This document shows, in pieces, positions 1-13,000 of a stretch of 64,000 nt of DNA. The stretch comes from Mesostigma viride. Its lineage: Eukaryota > Streptophyta > Mesostigmatophyceae > Mesostigmatales > Mesostigmataceae. Each line of letters begins with the position of its first letter. The first letter of the stretch is position 1. The position numbers and the translations under genes are program-made. The notes beneath the pieces were generated by a model. The model saw only the letters and a list, made by a program, of their open reading frames with translations. It was not told the origin of the DNA and ran no database searches. The stretch is taken from positions 620,439 through 684,438 of the forward strand of contig RPFO01000085.1 of the NCBI GenBank assembly GCA_009746045.1. Reading direction: 5' to 3'.

Positions 1-58
1 GACTTATGCTCACGTGACGCAGTCACGTGTCTATTAATTAATTAATTAATTAATTAAT
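1..58. mobile_element. Right end of a TTAA-flanked foldback element (partial)
   Basis: The first about 31 bases reproduce the right terminus of the foldback element at about 44.0-45.0 kb, including the self-complementary core CACGTGACGCAGTCACGTG. They are followed by a run of TTAA/ATTA repeats like the one that flanks the other copy. The rest of this copy lies outside the window. What is seen is the shared terminus and the flanking TTAA tract. That it is a second insertion of the same family is inference, but the match is essentially exact. Confidence 0.8.
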
Positions 59-1053
59 GGGGCTCGTGTCATTGCGTAATGTTGTGAAGGGCTCTCATTT
101 TACCCACTGCGTTGTACTGCGTTGTAATTGTGATGCTAATGAAAAATAGCTCCAGTGGCCCAATGGGCCTGAGTTTTGTTTCACAGAGCCTGCATATGTT
201 GCCCATAGCTCGTGCAAGAAGCCAGATTTTTTTCATGAACCATTTGTGAATAAGCACATGACTTGTGACCTAGGGTCAAGAAATCGCGGTCATGGTCAGA
301 CCCCCCTGTATTCAAACCAGTGTATCTCTCTAATGAATTAGCATTTTGTAGGTCTGAGTAGCTCAAAAAATCCTTTGATTTATGGGCTTTCAGGAAAGTA
401 TATACATGACCATGAAAAAAAAAATTCCTTAGGTGCTATACGCGTTCTAAAAAAAGCTTACAACGCGATATATCGCGTTCTAATTAAAAAAACACGGGTT
501 AACAAGCGTCAAGCAGAGTTTAGCAAAGCTGTTACTCTGTGAATATAGACAATGACCTTGCATCAGGTATGGCCGACCTCGCCTCAGCACGGACAAGCAT
601 GCATGTGACAAGGAGAGCTGGAAGAAGTTTGCCAACACACCTCCCACCACGGCGATGCCCTGCCTAGTTGTACCGGCCGAGGCAGAGGGCAGGAGGCAAT
701 GGCTCAGACCTTTCTATTGTTCATGGCGGGACCACTATCTGTTATTCCTCACAGACGTTGCAGTTGCTGGTTTATGGCGGCGCACTGGAATGACCATGTT
801 AACTGTTGCAAGCCAGGGCAGTCTTTAAGGCCATGCCCGTCTTCCTCGCTGTCCTATGGCTCAAGTCACCGATGGCACCAGTAAAAGTTGGTACCTAACC
901 AACAAGAGTAGCATCCTTCACCTGGAGCCAATGACACCATGCACAGCCATGGGCAATCCACGATAAGCAAATTACAATGTGATGTGCTACTCATTAACAC
1001 ACGACCCGGGAGGAGACCTGTTGCGGGGGGACGTGATGCAAGTATCCGACAGT
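59..1053. other. 3' flank of the PP2C gene; no gene seen
   Basis: This is downstream of the minus-strand PP2C stop codon. Short open frames exist in both directions, but none resembles a known family or shows splice-consistent extension. It contains an 18-bp perfect palindrome at 462-479 with core GCGATATATCGC. The more AT-rich composition left of about 550 marks the change from gene to intergenic DNA. Confidence 0.6.
972..976 (-). terminator. Candidate poly(A) signal TGTAA of the PP2C gene
   Basis: On the minus strand the pentamer TGTAA lies about 78 nt past the PP2C stop codon. TGTAA is the usual polyadenylation signal of chlorophyte algae, and the distance is typical for a short 3' UTR. 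A pentamer can occur by chance, so the support comes from its position. Confidence 0.45.
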
Positions 1054-4000
1054 TCAGCTGCCTGCCGGGTCGAGACGCTTGACGGGGAACTTGACGACCA
1101 CGACCGAGATGTTGTCCGCTTGATACCGATCCTCCCACTCCATCAACGATGCCTGATCCAGCCAGGAAGTTATGCAGAGAATGAAAGCACACGATCAGTT
1201 TCGGCACAGCCGGCCACAGACACAAGGCAACATGTTTTCGGACACTGCTACTCAAACTAGAGTCTTATTTGTGTGAGAGACACAAACACAAGTATGGCCA
1301 CTGCTTGGCCGGCACAAGTGACAACCTCATGTGCCCGAAACCCTGTCCACGTAGAGATGGGCACATGTCACCCGTCCACTTCCCGTCCCCGCGCTGTCTG
1401 CACCAAGGCGCACGCTCCCCCTCCCTGGCCTCTGCTGCACCAAGGCGCACGCTCCCCCTCCCTGGCCTCTACTGCACCACGCCACACAGCTCTAATGCGC
1501 GGCTCACCTGCACAATGCTGTCGCAGGCCTCCTGAACGTCCTTGCCCCGGCACAGGTCCACCACGTACTGGTTGTTCAGCACATCCCAGACCTGTTGCAG
1601 GAACAAGCCGGCGCGAGAACCCATCCACACGCACACACAGAAATAGCGCATGAGCCGGGGCGGGGCATGCAAGATGCAGGGCCAACCCGCCAACGAGCAC
1701 GATGGGAGCGAGCCATCTTGACGGACGGACAGGCGGGTTCAGGGAAAACAATGTGTTCTCGACGTTCATTTGCTCCCGGTCATCGGCTGCTCGGCTCGCA
1801 TGGACCATTGTCATCCCTCTGGTTCATGTCAGGCATGAGGGGACCAAACGCCCAGAGCCCCTTTCAGGATCCGCACTTTGGCTTGTGTGAGGTATGACAC
1901 TTTGTGTCGAATGAGGTGTGACACTTTCACATGTGTGCGGGCACCACATAAAGGATACCTGCACCCAGGTGGCCGCAGATGCTTCAGGCCTGCCCTACTT
2001 GATGTGACCAGGAAGCGATGGCCAGAAGGGTAGGAGGTGATCTAACTTAATGTGCGGCATGCCCGAGCGACATGGACCGCACAATGGCCATGCGCCACCT
2101 ACAGTCTACTGCCCCCACGCCAACCTCTGCATAACCCATACAGGCTCCATGACTGGCACGCGCCACGTGGCAGCCCTGTGGCCCACGTACCCCGTCGGAC
2201 GCGAGGATGAGATAGCGGTGTTTCATGAAGTCCAGCGTCGTGTGGAGGATCTGTGGGGATGGGCAAGAGAGCACGCAACGCACGATGGGCAAGGTTAGCT
2301 AGGTCAACCATGTTTTCACCATAGATGGGAGAGATGGGGGCATGGGGGGCCAGGCGGCACAGGCCGTGGCAGAAGGAGCAAGTTCCACGCGCCATAAACG
2401 CATCACCTTTTCCATCAATGATTTGCAAGCACCAGACATCAGCAAGTAGGTCGAGCAGTGGCGATAAAACGAGGGCAGAGAGTTCAAAGGCCAGAAGGTG
2501 GGACAATAGCCAGCAGGCGGTTCAAGGGCCAGCAGATGGGTTACAACCAACAGACTTGGCTAACAGATGGATCAAAGGACAGCAAATAACGAATTACCCA
2601 CAGCCGGGCTAAGACCCACCAGATGTGTCCAACAGGTGGGCAACAGGCCAGCCGATGGGCAACGGCCAGGATATGGAATCCAACGCAGCAGATGGGCCCA
2701 CAAGCCAGCCACCGCATGGGCATATGCGTCGCCTACCTCAGCCTCCGCAGTTCACCCCACAGTGGGCTACCCGTCCCCAGTGCGCAGCGCCTACCCCCCA
2801 CCCCAGTGCGCAGCGCCTACCCCCCACCCCAATGCGCAGCGCCTGCCCCCCACCCCAGTGCCCGGCGCCTACACCGCGCCAGTCCACCCCACCTCTGGCT
2901 CGGCGGTGCACCCCACGGTGGCCGCGATCTCGTCCCCCAGCGAGCGTGAGACCAGCAGCCCCGGCATGTCAATGTCCTTGAGCCACAGGCGCGGTTCCCC
3001 AATCAGACCGCCGTACCTGCGGGCACAGGAGGGGAGGCCAAGAAAAAGTAGACATAAGGGATGAGAGGACGAGCCAGGGGCCATGTGAAAATGTTATTTC
3101 CAGTCATAAGGCAGTGGCCAAATCAGTTGTTGACATCGCCCACGACCACGCGGCGCACACGCCGCCTGAGGCCCTGTGCAATGATGCACGCAGCAGCAAC
3201 ACTGCAATCCTTGGTGCAAAGACTGCCACTAGCGATGCCGCCAACGGGAGTACCCTTTTCCCGCCATCGGCATGCATTCCATGAGGATGACCGCCACTGC
3301 CTATCGGCAGGGCAGGGCGCCCACTTGCCAAGGCCTTGCGACGCAACCACTATATGTCATAAGCGAGGGCGCGGTCACCTACTCGGTGCGCTTGCTCTGC
3401 ACGCGACCGCCCGCCGCCTCCAGCCGCTGCCGCTCGCACGGGCGCGCAGGCCGGTGGTCGATCGCCATGGGCTCCGCCACGTACACGGTGGCCGCCCCGG
3501 TGGACCCGTCGGGGTTGCCCCAGCCCCCGTTCTCACCGCTGGCGTCCCCCGGTAGCTCGTCGCGCGCAACCTGGTGGGTATGCGCGAGTAAAGGGAAAAC
3601 CACGACGAGGAGGGGATGGGGACAACGGGAGGAGCAGCGGTTGGGAGCGGAGGGATGAACACGGGATGGAGCGGTGACGAGGGACAGATGGATGACCATT
3701 GAGAGCGTGGCGTGAGGGAAAGGAATGGAAAGGTACGGGAATTAGGCCTGGTCCACACGGGTGAAATTCAGGTCCGGTTGAGAAAATTTTGCGGGCTGGC
3801 CCGCGCCGACAGAGGTTACCAATGGAATCCACTACCTGATTACCTCCTGTAACCGCTCCAGTCTTTTTCCCACAGGGGATTTCCGCATTCCTGCGGGAAA
3901 ACTTTTGACCGGTAGGGCCTCTACCGGTAAAAAATTTACCTGCAGGAATCAGGCAAGAATAGGCCAGGAAAGAGGCTTGAGCGGGTAGCCAAGGTGACTT

Positions 4001-7000
4001 CCGGCGCTTCCCCCACTGATATGCTGCCTGTAACCGTGCGCCGACCCGTGCCTAGAGGTTTTCCCCGACCAGGTTTGTTCCTGAATTTTGCCTGTGTGGA
4101 CCAGGCCTTAGGGGATGAGCCACAGATGCAAGGCAGACGCTATCAGCCCACTAGGCGGAGATGGGTTGGGAGTGTGGCCGGACCAAGTTTGCCTGTGCAC
4201 CATTAACCCACAGCAGAAAGAAAACAGCACTGGTAGAAGGGGGCGCGCAGCCGCACGGCTCCCCCCCTATCCGTCCCCCCCCTTCCCACCCACGCCCCCA
4301 CCCCACCCACCCACCCTCCCACCCACCCTCCCACCCACCCACCCGCCCACCCACCCACCCACCCACCCACCCACCCACCCACCCACCCACCCACCCCACC
4401 CCCACCCCCACCACCCCACCCCCACCCCCACCCCACCCCCACCCCCACCCCCACCCCCCCCCCACCCCCACCCCCCCCACCCCCACCCCACCCCCACCCC
4501 ACCCCCACCCCACCCCCACCCCACCCCCACCCCTTGCAGACCAGCACGGCGCGCCAACCCACCATCCTACATCGCACAACCCACCACCCTCCCAACTTAG
4601 GCCCTATACCCCAAACCCTGCCACATCATACCTCGCACACGAGCACGGCGCGCGAGTCCCCGCATGAGGCCACATGCAGGTCATGGCCGCGCACGTACGC
4701 GACGCAGCAGGTGGTGCCGCTCATGGAGCAGTCGATGGGGCCCTGTGGAACAAAGGCAGGGGGGGGGGGGGGGGGCATGCAGACCGAGTAAGCTGTCATG
4801 TGCACCCGATTCACCTCGCTTGCCAGCCTCTACCAGCCACGGCTCCCACGGTATCTGTATGGAGCTTCCAAAGCAACAAAGAGCAACATACCTACAGGCT
4901 CACGCCCGGATACCCGCGACGGCTGAATGGGGGTGTTTCCACACAGCGGATCTGCTGTCATGCCCAACCCATCATGCCCATGTTGTTGCAGCTTCATGCC
5001 CATGCTGTTGTACAGCACAAGCGCTGGCTATGCCCATCCACATGAGCAAAAAAGCAGACTCAGCACGGGTCCAGCCTCCCTAAATCTGCCACCTGCATGA
5101 GATCCGCTGACGTCTTTTCTGCACAAACACGATTGAGTAGTTTCCATGAGCCTACTCGCAGCCAGCAGGGGTGCCGGAGACTAGCTTAGCTGGCCATGCC
5201 AATGATGGCGGGGTACCCACATTTGTCTTCCCCTTCCTCACCATGGGCAAGCAGGTGGCTGCTTTCCCCGCCACAAACTGACCGGAAGTGGAAGTGGCGA
5301 GCGTGGCATCGTGCGGAAGTGTCCTGGCACGCCCCACCACTTCCCACGGCTGGTGCCTGCGCTGCGCACACTGGAGTAAAAGCAATGCCACGCAACAGGA
5401 TGGCACATGCTCACCATGGACTGCGTTCCCAGGGCGTCACCCACCTCCCTCAGCTCCGCGTTGGTGCGCAGAAAAGACTCGGTGAGCGCCGCATGGATCT
5501 CCTCCGACGTCTGCGTGCCCTCCTGCGGGCCAGCGGGACCAAGGAGGGCGCACGCGAGGGGCAGCAGAGACAGGGGGAGGGGCATGAGCACAAGTGGCGA
5601 GCGTGGGAGCGGTGCATCATCTCCTGCGTCTGTGTGCGCTCCTACCCAGCCATGCCGCACATGATGAGGGCACAAGCGAAAGGGAGCAGGCAAGTCAAAA
5701 GAGCGCGGGCACAAGCGTCAGGACTGTGAGCGGTGGCCCCCCATCGCGCACGGCAGTGGTCACATGGCTGGCCGACATTTGTGCGGAAAGGCAAAGAAAA
5801 CCCAGTGGACAAGAGCCAAGTGGTTTACTTAATGTGGCGCCCATGGGATGCCTCCGCCCCCTAGACCTGCAGTGGCACTGGGGGATGCCACCGCGTTGAC
5901 AAGCAAACAGGCACTGGGGGATGCCACCGCGATGACAAGCAAACAGGCACTGGGGGATGACACCGCGTTGACAAGCAAACAGGCACTGGGGGATGACACC
6001 GCGATGACAAGCAAACAGGCACTGGGGGATGACACCGCGTTGACAAGCAAACAGGCACTGGGGGATGACACCGCGTTGACAAGCAAACAGGCACTGGGGG
6101 ATGCCACCGCGATGACAAGCAAACAGGCACTGGGGGATGACACCGCGTTGACAAGCAAACAGGCACTGGGGGATGACACCGCGTTGACAAGCAAACAGGC
6201 ACTGGGGGATGCCACCGCGTTGACAAGCAAACAGGCGCTGGGGGATGCCACCGCGATGACAAGCAAACAGGCACTGGGGGATGACACCGCGTTGACAAGC
6301 AAACAGGCACTGGGGGATGACACCGCGTTGACAAGCAAACAGGCACTGGGGGATGCCACCGCGTTGACAAGCAAACAGGCACTGGGGGATGACACCGCGT
6401 TGACAAGCAAACAGGCACTGGGGGATGACACCGCGTTGACAAGCAAACAGGCACTGGGGGATGCCACCGCGTTGACAAGCAAACAGGCACTGGGGGATGC
6501 CACCGCGTTGACAAGCAAACAGGCACTGGGGGATGCCACCGCGTTGACAAGCAAACAGGCACTGGGGGATGCCACCGCGTTGACAAGCAAACAGGCACTG
6601 GGGGATGCCACCGCGTTGACAAGCAAACAGGCACTGGGGGATGCCACCGCGTTGACAAGCAAACAGGCACTGGGGGATGCCACCGCGATGACAAGCAAAC
6701 AGGCACTGGGGGATGACACCGCGTTGACAAGCAAACAGGCACTGGGGGATGACAAGCAAACAGGCACTGGGGGATGCCACCGCGTTGACAAGCAAACAGG
6801 CACTGGGGGATGCCACCGCGTTGACAAGCAAACAGGCACTGGGGGATGCCACCGCGATGACAAGCAAACAGGCACTGGGGGATGCCACCGCGTTGACAAG
6901 CAAACAGGCACTGGGGGATGACACCGCGTTGACAAGCAAACAGGCACTGGGGGATGCCACCGCGATGACAAGCAAACAGGCACTGGGGGATGCCACCGCG

Positions 7001-10000
7001 ATGACAAGCAAACAGGCACTGGGGGATGCCACCGCGATGACAAGCAAACAGGCACTGGGGGATGCCACCGCGATGACAAGCAAACAGGCACTGGGGGATG
7101 CCACCGCGTTGACAAGCAAACAGGCACTGGGGGATGCCACCGCGTTGACAAGCAAACAGGCACTGGGGGATGCCACCGCGATGACAAGCAAACAGGCACT
7201 GGGGGATGCCACCGCGTTGACAAGCAAACAGGCACTGGGGGATGCCACCGCAATGACAAGCAAACAGGCACTGGGGGATGCCACCGCGATGACAAGCAAA
7301 CAGGCACTGGGGGATGCCACCGCGTTGACAAGCAAACAGGCGCTGGGGGATGCCACCGCGATGACAAGCAAACAGGCACTGGGGGATGCCACCGCGATGA
7401 CAAGCAAACAGGCACTGGGGGATGACACCGCGATGACAAGCAAACAGGCACTGGGGGATGCCACCGCGTTGACAAGCAAACAGGCACTGGGGGATTCCAC
7501 CGCGATGACAAGCAAACAGGCACTGGGGGATGCCACCGCGTTGACAAGCAAACAGGCACTGGGGGATGCCACCGCGTTGACAAGCAAACAGGCGCTGGGG
7601 ATGCCACCGCGTTGACAAGCAAACAGGCACTGGGGGATGCCACCGCGTTGACAAGCAAACAGGCACTGGGGGATGCCACCGCGTTGACAAGCAAACAGGC
7701 ACTGGGGGATGACACCGCGATGACAAGCAAACAGGCACTGGGGGATGACACCGCGATGACAAGCAAACAGGCACTGGGGGATGCCACCGCGATGACAAGC
7801 AAACAGGCACTGGGGGATGCCACCGCGTTGACAAGCAAACAGGCACTGGGGGATGCCACCGCGTTGACAAGCAAACAGGCGCTGGGGGATGCCACCGCGT
7901 TGACAAGCAAACAGGCACTGGGGGATGCCACCGCGTTGACAAGCAAACAGGCACTGGGGGATGCCACCGCGTTGACAAGCAAACAGGCACTGGGGGATGA
8001 CACCGCGTTGACAAGCAAACAGGCACTGGGGATGCCACCGCGTTGACAAGCAAACAGGCACTGGGGGATGCCACCGCGTTGACAAGCAAACAGGCACTGG
8101 GGATGACACCGCGTTGACAAGCAAACAGGCACTGGGGGATGCCACCGCGATGACAAGCAAACAGGCACTGGGGGATGCCACCGCGTTGACAAGCAAACAG
8201 GCACTGGGGGATGCCACCGCGTTGACAAGCAAACAGGCACTGGGGGATGCCACCGCGATGACAAGCAAACAGGCACTGGGGGATGACACCGTTGACAAGC
8301 AAACAGGCACTGGGGGATGCCACCGCGTTGACAAGCAAACAGGCACTGGGGGATGCCACCGCGTTGACAAGCAAACAGGCACTGGGGGATGACACCGCGA
8401 TGACAAGCAAACAGGCACTGGGGGATGACACCGCGATGACAAGCAAACAGGCACTGGGGGATGCCACCGCGTTGACAAGCAAACAGGCACTGGGGGATGA
8501 CACCGCGATGACAAGCAAACAGGCACTGGGGGATGCCACCGCGTTGACAAGCAAACAGGCACTGGGGGATGCCACCGCGATGACAAGCAAACAGGCACTG
8601 GGGGATGACACCGCGATGACAAGCAAAAAGGCACTGGGGGATGACACCGCGTTGACAAGCAAACAGGCACTGGGGGATGCCACCGCGATGACAAGCAAAC
8701 AGGCACTGGGGGATGCCACCGCGTTGACAAGCAAACAGGCACTGGGGGATGCCACCGCGATGACAAGCAAACAGGCACTGGGGGATGCCACCGCGTTGAC
8801 AAGCAAACAGGCACTGGGGGATGCCACCGCGTTGACAAGCAAACAGGCACTGGGGGATGACACCGCGATGACAAGCAAACAGGCACTGGGGGATGCCACC
8901 GCGTTGACAAGCAAACAGGCACTGGGGGATGCCACCGCGATGACAAGCAAACAGGCACTGGGGGATGCCACCGCGTTGACAAGCAAACAGGCACTGGGGG
9001 ATGCCACCGCGATGACAAGCAAACAGGCACTGGGGGATGCCACCGCGTTGACAAGCAAACAGGCACTGGGGGATGCCACCGCGTTGACAAGCAAACAGGC
9101 ACTGGGGGATGACACCGTGTTGACAAGCAAACAGGCACTGGGGGATGCCACCGCGTTGACAAGCAAACAGGCACTGGGGGATGACACCGCGATGACAAGC
9201 AAACAGGCACTGGGGGATGACACCGCGATGACAAGCAAACAGGCACTGGGGGATGCCACCGCGTTGACAAGCAAACAGGCACTGGGGGATGACACCGCGA
9301 TGACAAGCAAACAGGCACTGGGGGATGCCACCGCGTTGACAAGCAAACAGGCACTGGGGGATGCCACCGCGATGACAAGCAAACAGGCACTGGGGGATGC
9401 CACCGCGATGACAAGCAAACAGGCACTGGGGGATGCCACCGCGTTGACAAGCAAACAGGCACTGGGGGATGCCACCGCGTTGACAAGCAAACAGGCACTG
9501 GGGGATGCCACCGCGTTGACAAGCAAACAGGCACTGGGGGATGCCACCGCGATGACAAGCAAACAGGCACTGGGGATGACACCGCGTTGACAAGCAAACA
9601 GGCACTGGGGGATGACACCGCGTTGACAAGCAAACAGGAACTGGGGGATGACACCGCGTTGACAAGCAAACAGGCACTGGGGGATGACACCGCGATGACA
9701 AGCAAAAAGGCACTGGGGGATGACACCGCGTTGACAAGCAAACAGGCACTGGGGGATGACACCGCGTTGACAAGCAAACAGGCACTGGGGGATGCCACCG
9801 CGTTGACAAGCAAACAGGCACTGGGGGATGACACCGCGTTGACAAGCAAACAGGCGCTGGGGGATGCCACCGCGTTGACAAGCAAACAGGCACTGGGGGA
9901 TGCCACCGCGATGACAAGCAAACAGGCGCTGGGGGATGCCACCGCGATGACAAGCAAACAGGCACTGGGGGATGCCACCGCGTTGACAAGCAAACAGGCA

Positions 10001-13000
10001 CTGGGGGATGCCACCGCGTTGACAAGCAAACAGGCGCTGGGGGATGCCACCGCGTTGACAAGCAAACAGGCACTGGGGGATGCCACCGCGATGACAAGCA
10101 AACAGGCACTGGGGGATGCCACCGCGTTGACAAGCAAACAGGCACTGGGGGATGCCACCGCGATGACAAGCAAACAGGCACTGGGGGATGCCACCGCGAT
10201 GACAAGCAAACAGGCACTGGGGATGCCACCGCGATGACAAGCAAACAGGCACTGGGGGATGCCACCGCGATGACAAGCAAACAGGCACTGGGGGATGCCA
10301 CCGCGTTGACAAGCAAACAGGCACTGGGGGATGCCACCGCGATGACAAGCAAACAGGCACTGAGGGATGCCACCGCGTTGACAAGCAAACAGGCACTGGG
10401 GGATGCCACCGCGATGACAAGCAAACAGGCACTGGGGGATGCCACCGCGATGACAAGCAAACAGGCACTGGGGGATGACACCGCGATGACAAGCAAACAG
10501 GCACTGGGGGATGCCACCGCGTTGACAAGCAAACAGGCACTGGGGGATGCCACCGCGTTGACAAGCAAACAGGCACTGGGGGATGACACCGCGTTGACAA
10601 GCAAACAGGCACTGGGGGATGACACCGCGTTGACAAGCAAACAGGCACTGGGGGATGCCACCGCGTTGACAAGCAAACAGGCACTGGGGGATGCCACCGC
10701 GATGACAAGCAAACAGGCACTGGGGGATGACACCGCGTTGACAAGCAAACATGCACTGGGGGATGCCACCGCGTTGACAAGCAAACAGGCACTGGGGGAT
10801 GCCACCGCGTTGACAAGCAAACAGGCACTGGGGGATGCCACCGCGTTGACAAGCAAACAGGCACTGGGGGATGACACCGCGTTGACAAGCAAACAGGCAC
10901 TGGGGATGCCACCGCGTTGACAAGCAAACAGGCACTGGGGGATGCCACCGCGTTGACAAGCAAACAGGCACTGAGGGATGCCACCGCGTTGACAAGCAAA
11001 CAGGCACTGGGGGATGACAAGCAAACAGGCACTGGGGGATGCCACCGCGATGACAAGCAAACAGGCACTGGGGGATGCCACCGCGTTGACAAGCAAACAG
11101 GCACTGGGGGATGACAAGCAAACAGGCACTGGGGGATGCCACCGCGATGACAAGCAAACAGGCACTGGGGGATGCCACCGCGATGACAAGCAAACAGGCA
11201 CTGGGGGATGACACCGCGTTGACAAGCAAACAGGCACTGGGGGATGCCACCGCGATGACAAGCAAACAGGCACTGGGGGATGCCACCGCGATGACAAGCA
11301 AACAGGCACTGGGGGATGCCACCGCGATGACAAGCAAACAGGCACTGGGGGATGACACCGCGTTGACAAGCAAACAGGCACTGGGGGATGACACCGCGTT
11401 GACAAGCAAACAGGCACTGGGGGATGCCACCGCGATGACAAGCAAACAGGCACTGGGGGATGACACCGCGTTGACAAGCAAACAGGCACTGGGGGATGCC
11501 ACCGCGTTGACAAGCAAACAGGCACTGGGGGATGCCACCGCGTTGACAAGCAAACAGGCACTGGGGGATGCCACCGCGCTGACAAGCAAACAGGCACTGG
11601 GGGATGCCACCGCGATGACAAGCAAACAGGCACTGGGGGATGCCACCGCGTTGACAAGCAAACAGGCACTGGGGGATGCCACCGCGATGACAAGCAAACA
11701 GGCACTGGGGGATGCCACCGCGTCGACAAGCAAACAGGCACTGGGGGATGACACCGCGTTGACAAGCAAACAGGCACTGGGGGATGCCACCGCGATGACA
11801 AGCAAACAGGCACTGGGGATGCCACCGCGATGACAAGCAAACAGGCACTGGGGGATGCCACCGCGTTGACAAGCAAACAGGCACTGGGGGATGCCACCGC
11901 GTTGACAAGCAAACAGGCACTGGGGGATGCCACCGCGATGACAAGCAAACAGGCACTGGGGGATGCCACCGCGTTGACAAGCAAACAGGCACTGGGGGAT
12001 GCCACCGCGTTGACAAGCAAACAGGCACTGGGGGATGCCACCGCGATGACAAGCAAACAGGCACTGGGGGATGCCACCGCGATGACAAGCAAACAGGCAC
12101 TGGGGGATGCCACCGCGTTGACAAGCAAACAGGCACTGGGGGATGACACCGCGTTGACAAGCAAACAGGCACTGGGGATGACACCGCGATGACAAGCAAA
12201 CAGGCACTGGGGGATGACACCGCGATGACAAGCAAACAGGCACTGGGGGATGCCACCGCGATGACAAGCAAACAGGCACTGGGGGATGCCACCGCGATGA
12301 CAAGCAAACAGGCACTGGGGGATGCCACCGCGATGACAAGCAAACAGGCACTGGGGGATGCCACCGCGTTGACAAGCAAACAGGCACTGGGGGATGCCAC
12401 CGCGTTGACAAGCAAACAGGCACTGGGGGATGACACCGCGTTGACAAGCAAACAGGCACTGGGGGATGACACCGCGTTGACAAGCAAACAGGCACTGGGG
12501 GATGCCACCGCGTTGACAAGCAAACAGGCACTGGGGGATGCCACCGCGATGACAATCAAACAGGCACTGGGGGATGACACCGCGTTGACAAGCAAACAGG
12601 CACTGGGGGATGACACCGCGTTGACAAGCAAACAGGCACTGGGGGATGCCACCGCGTTGACAAGCAAACAGGCACTGGGGGATGCCACCGCGTTGACAAG
12701 CAAACAGGCACTGGGGGATGACACCGCGATGACAAGCAAACAGGCACTGGGGGATGCCACCGCGATGACAAGCAAACAGGCACTGGGGGATGCCACCGCG
12801 TTGACAAGCAAACAGGCGGCGCTTGCCTATCTCTACCCGCTTCTTTACCCCTCTCATAGCTGGTGACTTGGTGACCTCAGCCATATGGCACGCCCATGGA
12901 CAGCATGCCCAGCAGCCACGAGCGAAGGCCTGGCTTGCCAGCTGGCACCCGCCGCCGCAGGGTGCCCAGACCACCCACCATAGCCCGGCGCAGGAAAAAG

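Noticed and set aside
1265-1814. Longer plus- and minus-strand frames across the PP2C 3' introns
   Set aside because: They cross confirmed splice sites of PP2C exons 1591-1508 and 1152-1054 and contain no domain of their own.
4261-4534. Interstitial telomere
   Set aside because: The repeat is irregular CCCACC/CCCCCA, not the plant or Chlamydomonas telomere repeat (CCCTAAA or CCCTAAAA).
5875-12815. CRISPR array
   Set aside because: Units are contiguous, without unique spacers, and there are no cas genes; the setting is a eukaryotic intron.
5695-12974. Minus-strand open frames of more than 2200 codons and many plus-strand frames of 12-residue repeats
   Set aside because: They exist in several overlapping frames because the 36-bp unit is nearly stop-free. 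Single-base deletions in units shift frame freely, and the array sits between two PP2C exons that join in phase with GT-AG borders.
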